Assembly (NCBI GenBank): GCA_964414345.1
Contig: CAYPWF010000005.1
Coordinates: forward strand, 27,415 to 91,414
Reading direction: 5' to 3'
DNA from: Desulfocorpusculum sp964414345
GTDB taxonomy: Bacteria; Desulfobacterota; Desulfocorpusculales; Desulfocorpusculum
Length of the DNA: 64,000 nucleotides
Shown: positions 6,786 to 14,444 of the stretch, in pieces
Layout of the letters: the number at the start of each line of letters is the position of its first letter
How positions within the stretch are numbered: the first letter of the stretch is position 1
Made by a program: the position numbers and the translations under genes
The notes under the pieces: generated by a model
What the model saw: the letters and a program-made list of their open reading frames with translations, nothing else
Told to the model about the DNA's origin: nothing
Databases searched by the model: none

Positions 6786-7718
6786 TCAGAAGAAGTCAAA
6801 GGCAAGCTGCCCTTGGCTCAGTAGCCTTTGGGTCAGGTTCTCTATACACTTGGCAGCATTTGATTCAGGATAGCTCTGCAAGAGGGACTGACGGGAACGA
6901 ACACATTGGATCACCCTCTCGTCAAAGTTTATATACCCGCTGTAATCAACCTTTAGTCCGAAATACTTGTGCACAGCGCTCCTGACTGAGAAGCCCACCT
7001 CCACATCCTCGTAGCGCCGCACCTGGTTCAGGACCAGCCTCACCTGAAAACTCTCCAGATTTGACCTAAGAATCCGGCTCACCAATGGCTCTGTGCGCCC
7101 CAGATGTTTCAACAGCTCAGGCACGGGCTGAAAATCCTCTATTTTCCCAACATGAAATGCCCTATTCAGCGCGCTCTTCACGGAGCGTTTCCTGGTGCTT
7201 TTCACCAAGGTCCAGTAAATGGCCTCTTTGAGAAATCTGTATGTGTTCTCTATGGAGGTGGGCTCAGGCACTATCACATAGACCCCAAGAGTGGCCATCA
7301 AGAAAAGCTCCATAGTGGTCTGAGCACTTCCTGAGCCTATATCCAGTATTACGTAATCCACCTGGGCGCGCCTCAAGGCATTGCGCAGCCTGTTCATGTC
7401 CCTGACTTTGGGGCCCCTCACAGGGTAATCCAGGGTGCCGCTCACAAGGAGCAGATTCGCCACCCCGGTTTCCTCCATATAATCGTTTAGATCGCCGTGA
7501 TTTCCCTGAAAAAAAGCCCCTAAAGTATACTTGGGCCTTTCTATACCTAAGCAAGTGTGCAGATTTGCCCCTCCCACATCCGCATCCACCAAAAGAACTT
7601 TGTGACCCCTTTTGGCGAGACATATGGCCATGTTGCTGGCAATGAGGGTCTTGCCGGTGCCCCCCTTACCACCTCCCACTGCCCACACGGCCCTCGGACC
7701 CCTTCGAGACTCGCCCAT
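6786..7718 (-). CDS. MinD/ParA-family ATPase (FlhG/FleN-like)
   Basis: 310 residues from ATG 7718 (a GTG is one codon upstream). Deviant Walker A GGKGGTGKT near residues 17-25, switch I VDADVGGANLHTCLG and switch II LDIGSGS are the marks of MinD/FlhG-type ATPases. These dimerise on ATP and position or count cellular structures. The C-terminus (about 190-310) lacks the usual short amphipathic MinD helix and is longer. No flagellar, min or plasmid genes are nearby, so the cargo is unknown. The partner is the J-domain/HTH gene directly downstream. Confidence 0.85.
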   Translation of the reverse strand: MGESRRGPRAVWAVGGGKGGTGKTLIASNMAICLAKRGHKVLLVDADVGGANLHTCLGIERPKYTLGAFFQGNHGDLNDYMEETGVANLLLVSGTLDYPVRGPKVRDMNRLRNALRRAQVDYVILDIGSGSAQTTMELFLMATLGVYVIVPEPTSIENTYRFLKEAIYWTLVKSTRKRSVKSALNRAFHVGKIEDFQPVPELLKHLGRTEPLVSRILRSNLESFQVRLVLNQVRRYEDVEVGFSVRSAVHKYFGLKVDYSGYINFDERVIQCVRSRQSLLQSYPESNAAKCIENLTQRLLSQGQLAFDFF

Positions 7719-7899
7719 CACACCTCCAAATGCTGTTCCAATCCAGATACCTTTTCATTCAGCTCAAATTCCAAAGCAAAATAGCATGTTAGAGGCTGTA
7801 GCGCAACCCGCGCCCCCAAAAGGGAGAAGGTGGCTTCTTAAGCAATGTTTAAGCGCAGGATTTCCTTTTCAGAAGGGGGCAAAGCTGCTTGCGAGTTAG

Positions 7900-8091
7900 C
7901 CCGGATTATTCTCAAAAGACCTTGGGCTTTAGGGCTATGCCCCCAAACCCCCAACTAAGCCTAAGCCTGGTTCGACTCAAACCAGGGCCAAACCTGAAAC
8001 CGGGAATCAAGCTTTTTTTGAGCATGGACAAGTTTATCCAAATATGTCAATAAGATAGCCTGTATTGTTCACTCATCGTGAATAATGCGGG
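7900..8091 (+). repeat. MITE-like element, copy B
   Basis: 192 bp in the 396-bp gap between comF and the ParA-type gene. Ends CCCGGATTATTCTC and GTGAATAATGCGGG pair as terminal inverted repeats (12 of 14). The right ~35 bp form a 14-pair hairpin around TCATC. Best-preserved of four copies. Nothing else is seen in the gap. Confidence 0.8.
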
Positions 8092-8114
8092 TTAGGTCTC
8101 CTTAGCTTTTCCCC

Positions 8115-8885
8115 TCAGAGCACCCTGGCAAAAGTGATCACGTGCACCTGCTTTGCGCCTTTTCTGAGCAACTCCCGGGAGGCTTCCTTAAGGGTGGCCC
8201 CTGTTGTGTAAACATCATCCACGAGCAAGATGGTTCTTCTTTTCAAGAGGCTCGGCTCCCTCACGCAGAAGGCTCCCTTTACATTGTCTCGCCGCTGAGG
8301 CTTGCTGAGGCCTACTTGCGGAGGAGTTGCCTTGGGTCGCTCCAAGAGCCCAAGCTGGAGGGGAACACCTAGACCCTTTGCCACTGCCTTTCCCATTATT
8401 GCCGCCTGGTTGAACCCTCTGTGTCTTAGTCTTGAGACATGCAGTGGAATCGGTACCACAAGATCCAAACCCAAGGCTTCAAGTTCTTTCCCAAGCTTAG
8501 AGAGAAGAAGCTCGCCCATAAAACGGGCCAGGGAAGCATTAGGTCCGTACTTCATCTTGTGTAAAAGCGGAAAGACCTCTTGATCGTAAACCACCAGGGC
8601 CCGGGCCGAGCGAAAAGGAGGCGGATTTTCCATACACTCCCCGCAAATATGGGAGGACACCACAGCGGAGTGGATAGGCAAGGCGCAGGAGGGACAAAAA
8701 GGGGGTACCAACCATGATATCTCCTTGGCACACCGGCTGCAGATACCATGACCCCGCCAAACCAATAGAGCTTGGGGATCCTCAGGGCAGGTTTTCAACT
8801 CCCCTTCACAAAGCGCGCACACCCTTGGGAAGACCAGATCAACTATGGAGTTGAGTAAATCAACCGAACGCTGGATCAGGGCCAT
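8115..8885 (-). CDS. comF: ComF family phosphoribosyltransferase-like protein
   Basis: 256 residues. N-terminal zinc-ribbon cysteines: CALC ... CSRC ... CPSC ... CGEC. A linker ends in the conserved KYGPNASLARFMGELL. The C-terminal phosphoribosyltransferase domain has RGFNQAAIMGKAVA and the PRPP loop ILLVDDVYTTGATL. Family members (ComFC/GntX) support DNA uptake and processing in competent bacteria; the exact reaction is still debated. It is separate from the rsfS operon (82 bp gap) but in the same direction. Confidence 0.9.
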   Translation of the reverse strand: MALIQRSVDLLNSIVDLVFPRVCALCEGELKTCPEDPQALLVWRGHGICSRCAKEISWLVPPFCPSCALPIHSAVVSSHICGECMENPPPFRSARALVVYDQEVFPLLHKMKYGPNASLARFMGELLLSKLGKELEALGLDLVVPIPLHVSRLRHRGFNQAAIMGKAVAKGLGVPLQLGLLERPKATPPQVGLSKPQRRDNVKGAFCVREPSLLKRRTILLVDDVYTTGATLKEASRELLRKGAKQVHVITFARVL

Positions 8886-8967
8886 GTCCTGGTGTCGTTG
8901 GAATGGGAATTTCCCCCCAGGCTATGAACTAGACTCATGCCCCATCCTGCGGGGAGCTGATGAGGCG

Positions 8968-9390
8968 CTATGATTCCTGTTCTGTTTCGGCCTGCGCGGG
9001 TTGCTCTGCTTGAGACAGCTCCAGCCTGGGTGCATCCGACCATAGCCCTTCCAAGTCGTAGAATTCCCTGATTTGCTTTTGAAATATGTGTGCGACCACA
9101 TCACCGAAATCCATGAGAACCCAGCGGGCAGCAGCCATTCCCTCCACCGAGGTGGGTCTCCACTTCAAAGCCTTTAACTCCCTTTCAAGGTGTTCTGCTA
9201 TGGCTTGCACCTGCCTGTCAGACCTGCCCGTACATATGACGAAATAGTCCGTGAAAGAGGCCACCTTCCTCAAGTCCAAGATCAAGACATCCTGGGCTTT
9301 TTTGTCCTGCATGAGATGGGCAATCAACAAGGATTTCTCCTGGGAAACCCTCTTGCTTTGCACAACATCTCGGCTTTCATCAAGAGCCAT
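8968..9390 (-). CDS. rsfS: Ribosomal silencing factor RsfS
   Basis: 140 residues. Carries the RsfS core KAQDVLILDLRKVASFTDYFVICTG-type segment (residues ~30-55) and AARWVLMDFGDVVAHIF. Family proteins bind L14 on the 50S subunit and block subunit joining under starvation. The start ATG overlaps the end of nadD by 11 bases, and nadD-rsfS is a common pair. A Glu/Gln-rich tail (about 25 residues) is a local extension. Confidence 0.93.
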   Translation of the reverse strand: MALDESRDVVQSKRVSQEKSLLIAHLMQDKKAQDVLILDLRKVASFTDYFVICTGRSDRQVQAIAEHLERELKALKWRPTSVEGMAAARWVLMDFGDVVAHIFQKQIREFYDLEGLWSDAPRLELSQAEQPAQAETEQES

Positions 9391-10063
9391 GTGCTCTCTC
9401 CACCGGCCTGGACTCGCCTTTTGCCCCGTAAAGGCCGTGCAGGTTTATGTAATCTGCCACTTCCTCGGGTAGGAGGTACTTTACTGATCGGCCGTTTTCC
9501 AGGAGATTTCTTATCTCTGTGCCGGAAATCTCCAGTGAGCGGAAACCCCTGAAAAAGACCCTGTGCCCGCTTGGGTGAACCCAGGCCCGTTCATTGGGAT
9601 CATAGTGGAAAACATTGCTCATTTTGGCGGGCAAAGCTCTTTTTCCAGAAGGTCTGAATCCGGCTCTTCCCAACACGATCCAGTTGCTGATGGCAAAGAG
9701 CTCCCGGTAAGCCTTCCAGGTGTGGATAAAAAGAAAGGCATCCAAGCCCACCAAAAAGAAAAGCTCCGCCTCCGGAGCCTGCCTCTCCCGTAAAAGGCAC
9801 AAGCTCTCCAAAGAGTAAGAAGGCCCCGGACGGCTGCATTCCAGGTCAGACACCTGGAATGCCGGGTTTCCTGCCACAGCCCTTTTTACCATCTCCAACC
9901 TGTGCGCTGCAGGGGCTACCCGCTTTTTTCTCTTGTGAGGGGGCACACAAGCCGGCAGGAAAATCACCAGCTCCAAGCCAAAACTTTCCCTGGCCTCCTC
10001 TGCCAGCCTAAGATGGCCGTAGTGAATGGGATCAAAGGTCCCGCCGAAAACCCCAATGCGCAC
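9380..10063 (-). CDS. nadD: Nicotinate-nucleotide adenylyltransferase
   Basis: 227 residues. Makes NaAD from nicotinate mononucleotide and ATP in NAD synthesis. The nucleotidyltransferase signature GGTFDPIHYGH is at residues ~7-17, and the C-terminal ISGTEIRNLL supplies the ISxTxIR motif. It starts with GTG at 10063, one base after the proA stop. Length is normal for the family. Confidence 0.94.
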   Translation of the reverse strand: MRIGVFGGTFDPIHYGHLRLAEEARESFGLELVIFLPACVPPHKRKKRVAPAAHRLEMVKRAVAGNPAFQVSDLECSRPGPSYSLESLCLLRERQAPEAELFFLVGLDAFLFIHTWKAYRELFAISNWIVLGRAGFRPSGKRALPAKMSNVFHYDPNERAWVHPSGHRVFFRGFRSLEISGTEIRNLLENGRSVKYLLPEEVADYINLHGLYGAKGESRPVERAHGS

Positions 10064-10064
10064 C

Positions 10065-11309
10065 TTATTCCCTTACCTGTCCGTCACCGTAGACCACAAA
10101 CTTGGTGGTGGTCAACTCTTCCACACCCATGGGCCCGTATGCATGGAGCTTGGTGGTACTGATTCCTATCTCAGCCCCCAAACCCAGCTGGTAACCGTCG
10201 CTGAAGCGGGTGGAGGCATTGACCAGCACCACCGAGGATTGCACCTCCTGGAGAAAGCGTTGGGCATTCTTGTAATCCCGTGTCACAATGGATTCCGTGT
10301 GGTCAGAGCCGTACCTGGCGATGTGGTCCATGGCCTCCTGGAGCCCTTCCACAACACGCACAGCCAGGATAAGGTCATTGTACTCTGCGTACCAGTCCTG
10401 CTCTGTAGCTTCCTTGAGATCCGGCAGAATCTCCCTTGTGAGAGTGCAACCGCGAAGCTCCACTCCCCGCTCCTTGAGCTTGGAGCCTATCCTAGGCAAA
10501 AAGGCGGGGGCTATGTTTCGATGCACCAGAAGCGTTTCCATGGCATTACATACTGCCGGCCTTTGCAGCTTGGCATTCATACAGATCCTCTCGGCCATAT
10601 CCAAATCCGCCGACTCATCCACAAACACGTGACAGACCCCTTTGTAGTGCTTTATCACCGGGATCTTGGATTCTGCCACAACCGCCCTGATCAGCTCTTC
10701 TCCACCCCTGGGGATGATGACATCAATTATGCCCTCCAACTGAAGCATCTCCCTGACCGCCTCCCGGTCAGTGGTTGGAATCATGCTCACAGCCCCTTGG
10801 GGCAAGCCTTCTGTCTTAAGAGCCTCCCGCAGGATCTCCACTATGGCCTGATTGGAGCGGAAAGCCTCCGAGCCCCCCCTAAGAACAACTCCGTTCCCTG
10901 ACTTAATGCAAAGGGCAGCGGCATCGGCTGTCACATTTGGCCTTGCCTCATAAATGATGCCCACCACACCCAAAGGGATTCTCATACGCCCCACCATAAG
11001 CCCGTTGGGGCGCTTCCACATGCGCACAACCTGCCCCACAGGATCCGGCAATGCCGCCACCTCCCTGATACCTCGAGCCATCTCCGAGATGATCCGCTCC
11101 GTGAGGGTAAGTCTATCCAGCATGGGCCGAGAAAGCCCGGCCTTTTGGGCCAAATCCAGGTCAAGCCTGTTCTCCTGTAGAAGCTTGGGGGCCTCCTTCT
11201 CCAGCGCCGAGGCCATGGCGTGAAGGGCCCTTTCCTTGCGATCCGAAGAGATCCTGGCCAACTCCCTGGCCGCCTGTTTGGCCTCCAAAGCCACCTCCCG
11301 CACACTCAT
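10065..11309 (-). CDS. proA: Gamma-glutamyl phosphate reductase
   Basis: 414 residues, full length. Second step of proline synthesis: NADPH reduction of gamma-glutamyl phosphate to glutamate semialdehyde. Aldehyde dehydrogenase fold with EARPNVTADAAALCIKSGN, a catalytic Cys in RPAVCNAMETLLVH, and C-terminal STRFSDGYQLGLGAEIGIST. It follows proB on the same strand with a 58-bp gap and feeds into the same operon as nadD and rsfS. Confidence 0.96.
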   Translation of the reverse strand: MSVREVALEAKQAARELARISSDRKERALHAMASALEKEAPKLLQENRLDLDLAQKAGLSRPMLDRLTLTERIISEMARGIREVAALPDPVGQVVRMWKRPNGLMVGRMRIPLGVVGIIYEARPNVTADAAALCIKSGNGVVLRGGSEAFRSNQAIVEILREALKTEGLPQGAVSMIPTTDREAVREMLQLEGIIDVIIPRGGEELIRAVVAESKIPVIKHYKGVCHVFVDESADLDMAERICMNAKLQRPAVCNAMETLLVHRNIAPAFLPRIGSKLKERGVELRGCTLTREILPDLKEATEQDWYAEYNDLILAVRVVEGLQEAMDHIARYGSDHTESIVTRDYKNAQRFLQEVQSSVVLVNASTRFSDGYQLGLGAEIGISTTKLHAYGPMGVEELTTTKFVVYGDGQVRE

Positions 11310-11367
11310 AATTCTTCCTCCTCCCCCAGCTATCCTACAGTCTGTTCTCTCCCTTTATTCCCTTATC

Positions 11368-12507
11368 TCAAAGGATCACCACCAAATCGTCCCTGTGGAT
11401 CACCTCGTCGAAGTACCTGTAGCCCAGTATGGACTCTATCTCAGAAGTCCTGCGCCCCTGGATCCTACGCAGCTCTTCAGAGCTATAGTTCACAAGACCC
11501 CGGGCAAATTCAACCCCGTTCTCCCCCACACAGCTCACTGAGTCGCCTGCGCCGAAATTCCCTCTTACCTCCTTGAGTCCAGAGGGAAGCAGGCTCTTGC
11601 CCCTCTCCACCACAGCCTTGCGCGCCCCCTGATCCACCACCAGGGCCCCGCAAACGGTCCTGGAATAAGCTATCCAGTGTTTCCAGCTATTTATGCGGTT
11701 TTCCTTGGGAAGCACCAGGGTCCCCAATTCCTCACCCCCCAGGACTCTCTCTAGAACCCTCTCCCTGCCGCCGCTGGTAATCACTGTGGGAACTCCGTAC
11801 ACAGAAGCTGTGCGGGAAGCTTGCAGCTTGGAGATCATTCCGCCGGTTCCTACTTGGCTGGTTGTGAGTTCCACCATGGAGAATATTCTCTCGTCCACAT
11901 CCTGCACCACTGCTATGCGCCGGGCCTCGGGATGAGCCTTGGGATCCTTGTCGAAAAGTCCGTCAGTATCCGTGAGGATAAGTAGCAGCTCAGCCTGGAC
12001 CAGGTTTGTCACCAAGGCGGAGAGGCAGTCATTGTCCCCGAACTGGATCTCCTCTGTGACCACCGTGTCATTCTCGTTGATGATGGGTAGGATCCCCCAA
12101 CGTATCAATGTGAAAAGGGTGTTGCGGGCATTGAGGAATCTTCTGCGCTCGGCTAGGTCCTCCCTGGTAAGCAGGATCTGGGCCACCTTACGGCCTGTCC
12201 TACCGAAGCACCTCTCGTACATCCACATGAGCCTGGCCTGGCCCACTGCAGCAGCAGCCTGTTTCTCCGGAATACTCTTGGGCTTCCTTCGAAGTCCAAT
12301 CTTGCGCGTGCCCGCGGCGATGGCCCCCGAGCTGACAAGAACCACCTCGTAGCCTTTCCCCATAGCTCTTGATATGTCGTCACACATGCTCTGGATGCGT
12401 TGTTCATCCAACCCCCCATGGCCGGAGGTAAGCACTGCGCTGCCCACCTTCACAACCACCCGCCTGACCTGGCCCAACATATCGGCCCGGTTCACCTGGC
12501 CGCTCAC
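11368..12507 (-). CDS. proB: Glutamate 5-kinase with C-terminal PUA domain
   Basis: 379 residues. First step of proline synthesis. Amino-acid kinase domain (residues ~1-260) with VVKVGSAVLT, VLVSSGAIAAG and INENDTVVTEEIQFGDND. The PUA domain occupies about 275-370 (GALVVDQGARKAVVERGKSL). Residues around FGDND bind glutamate and Mg in the family. It overlaps the 3' end of obgE by 4 bases. Confidence 0.96.
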   Translation of the reverse strand: MSGQVNRADMLGQVRRVVVKVGSAVLTSGHGGLDEQRIQSMCDDISRAMGKGYEVVLVSSGAIAAGTRKIGLRRKPKSIPEKQAAAAVGQARLMWMYERCFGRTGRKVAQILLTREDLAERRRFLNARNTLFTLIRWGILPIINENDTVVTEEIQFGDNDCLSALVTNLVQAELLLILTDTDGLFDKDPKAHPEARRIAVVQDVDERIFSMVELTTSQVGTGGMISKLQASRTASVYGVPTVITSGGRERVLERVLGGEELGTLVLPKENRINSWKHWIAYSRTVCGALVVDQGARKAVVERGKSLLPSGLKEVRGNFGAGDSVSCVGENGVEFARGLVNYSSEELRRIQGRRTSEIESILGYRYFDEVIHRDDLVVIL

Positions 12508-13547
12508 CCCCCTAAACCTCCTTCTCTTTCCTCTCCCTTTTCCACAGGCATATTTTTGAGTCTCATAAAGATCTCCCCAAGGAGTTCCTCGACTCCTTGG
12601 CCTGTAAGGGCGCTTATCTGGTAGCAGCTTATGGATTCTTTGCTCAGTAACTTGTGGATCTCCCGCTCACGAAGACTGGCCCCCGGTAGATCTACCTTGT
12701 TTAGAGCCACCAGGCAAGGCCTCTGTAAAAGGCTGGGTTGGTACATTTGCACTTCGTGACGAAGGATCTGAAATTCCTCCACCGGCCCCCTTTCCCGATT
12801 GGGATCCAGGTCAAGGACATAAAGAAGAAGCCTTGTACGTTCAACATGCCTGAGGAATCGAAGACCCAGCCCCACTCCCTTATGCGCCCCCTCCACCAGG
12901 CCTGGCAGATCGGCCATCACCATACGCTCTTCATCGCTTAACTCCACAACCCCCAAATGAGGGTTTAGGGTGGTGAAAGGATAGGAGGCTATCTTGGGGC
13001 GGGCAGAAGAGACCCTGGCCAAAAGCGAGGACTTTCCAACATTGGGCAGTCCCACCAGGCCCACATCGGCCATGAGCTTTAGCTCCAGGAGTACCCACCG
13101 CTCCTCACCGGTTCCAGGAGGTGTGGAAAACCTGGGGGCCTGACGCGTGGGGGTGGCAAACCTGGCATTACCCTTTCCCCCATGCCCTCCCTTTGCAACC
13201 ACCACCCGCTGCCCGGCATGGGTTAGGTCTGCCAAGACCTCACCGCTTTGAGCATCCCGCACAAGGGTACCCACCGGCACCCTCAGCACCAAATCCTCCC
13301 CGTCCGCTCCGTGACGGTCGTTTCCCTCCCCGTGCTTACCGGAACCGGCCTGGAAATGCTTTTTGTAAGAGTAATCCAGCAGACTTTGGACCTGGGAAGA
13401 GGCCTCTATCACCACATCTCCGCCGCGGCCGCCGTCTCCGCCGTCAGGTCCGCCCTTGGGACGGAACTTCTCTCTCCGGAAACTGATACAGCCCCGCCCG
13501 CCCGCTCCCGAGCGGACGTGAATCTTGGCCTCATCCAGAAAAGGCAT
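12504..13547 (-). CDS. obgE: GTPase Obg
   Basis: 347 residues from ATG 13547, where the canonical MPFLDEAKIHVRSGAGGRG begins; a 31-codon upstream extension is not conserved and is left out. Glycine-rich Obg domain (residues ~1-158), then the G domain with G1 GLPNVGKSSL, G2 YPFTTLNPHLG, G3 DLPGLVEGA and G4 NKVD. It lacks the long acidic C-terminal tail of E. coli ObgE. Essential ribosome-assembly and stress GTPase. Downstream of rpmA in the standard order. Confidence 0.96.
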   Translation of the reverse strand: MPFLDEAKIHVRSGAGGRGCISFRREKFRPKGGPDGGDGGRGGDVVIEASSQVQSLLDYSYKKHFQAGSGKHGEGNDRHGADGEDLVLRVPVGTLVRDAQSGEVLADLTHAGQRVVVAKGGHGGKGNARFATPTRQAPRFSTPPGTGEERWVLLELKLMADVGLVGLPNVGKSSLLARVSSARPKIASYPFTTLNPHLGVVELSDEERMVMADLPGLVEGAHKGVGLGLRFLRHVERTRLLLYVLDLDPNRERGPVEEFQILRHEVQMYQPSLLQRPCLVALNKVDLPGASLREREIHKLLSKESISCYQISALTGQGVEELLGEIFMRLKNMPVEKGEEREGGLGG

Positions 13548-13636
13548 GCATCCTGGCTTTGCCCCCCGGGCCACGGCCCTGGAAGGCCGTTGGTTGGAAC
13601 CTCCCCGAAAAAGGTTTGGACACCGCCTGGCACACC

Positions 13637-13891
13637 TCAAACTGAGTAAACACTCACCACCCTGCGGCGTTGACCCTTTGTTTCAAAGCGCACCACACCG
13701 TCTATCTTGGCAAAGAGCGTGAAGTCCCTTCCCATGCCCACATTCAGGCCGGGGTGAAATTTGCTCCCCACCTGCCTCACCAAGATATTACCGGCTTTAA
13801 CGCGCTCCCCGCCGAAGCGCTTCACGCCCCGGCGCTGGCCCTGACTGTCCCTACCGTTTCTCGAACTCCCCACGGCTTTCTTATGAGCCAC
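13637..13891 (-). CDS. rpmA: 50S ribosomal protein L27
   Basis: 84 residues beginning MAHKKAVGSSRNGRDSQGQR, the diagnostic L27 N-terminus that reaches the peptidyl-transferase centre. It has GGERVKAGNILVRQ and the FAKIDGVVRF core. No N-terminal cleavage extension of the Firmicutes type. Lies 13 bp after rplU. Confidence 0.98.
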   Translation of the reverse strand: MAHKKAVGSSRNGRDSQGQRRGVKRFGGERVKAGNILVRQVGSKFHPGLNVGMGRDFTLFAKIDGVVRFETKGQRRRVVSVYSV

Positions 13892-13904
13892 GGCAAAACC
13901 TCCC

Positions 13905-14219
13905 TTACTGCAAATGGATCTCTTCTATGCGAAGGCCTGTGAAATCCTGCCTGTGCCCTTGGGTCTTGCGAAAACGCTTGCGCCTTCTCATCCTGAAGAC
14001 CCTGATCTTGGGGGATCTGCCCTGCTGCTCTATTTTAGCCACAACGCTGGCCTCCACAACATAAGGCTGCCCGACTCTTATTTTTTCCCCCTCCTGCACC
14101 AAGAGCACCTGCTCCAGCTTAAGCCTATCACCTACTTCTCCCTCGATGCGCTCCACCCTCACCAGATCCCCTTGCTTGACCCGGTATTGCTTACCGCCTG
14201 ACTCGATGATAGCGTACAT
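13905..14219 (-). CDS. rplU: 50S ribosomal protein L21
   Basis: 104 residues. Begins MYAIIESGGKQYRVKQGD and ends with the basic region FRMRRRKRFRKTQGHRQ typical of L21. First gene of the seven-gene operon rplU-rpmA-obgE-proB-proA-nadD-rsfS. Leader of about 58 nt from the promoter at 14284-14313; GGAGGG is present before the ATG. Confidence 0.98.
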   Translation of the reverse strand: MYAIIESGGKQYRVKQGDLVRVERIEGEVGDRLKLEQVLLVQEGEKIRVGQPYVVEASVVAKIEQQGRSPKIRVFRMRRRKRFRKTQGHRQDFTGLRIEEIHLQ

Positions 14220-14283
14220 TTTTCCCTCCTGCCGGCACCCCCCTGGGTTGGAGCCTCTTGCCCTCGGGGCACTCAGACCCTCT

Positions 14284-14313
14284 ATAATATCCGGCTCGTG
14301 GCTTTTCAGTCAA
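14284..14313 (-). promoter_or_regulatory. Sigma-70 promoter of the rplU operon
   Basis: Minus-strand -35 TTGACT (14308-14313), 18-bp spacer and -10 TATTAT (14284-14289), about 65 bp before rplU. The same AT-rich core also reads TATAAT on the plus strand (14283-14288) with TTGCCC at 14258-14263, so it may also serve glyS divergently. Confidence 0.7.
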
Positions 14314-14444
14314 GCTGCTTTGCAGCTAAGCACTGGCGAACTCAGCAGAGGTTTCTTGGGGTATGCTTTCAGGACAAGCCCTTGTGCCTGCACTCAGGGC
14401 ATGGTACAAAAAAACTCATTTTCCGGTATGAAAGGAGCAAGGCA

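Noticed and set aside
13548..13640. Longer start for obgE
   Set aside because: The extra residues precede the conserved Obg start and are Arg/Pro-rich noise.
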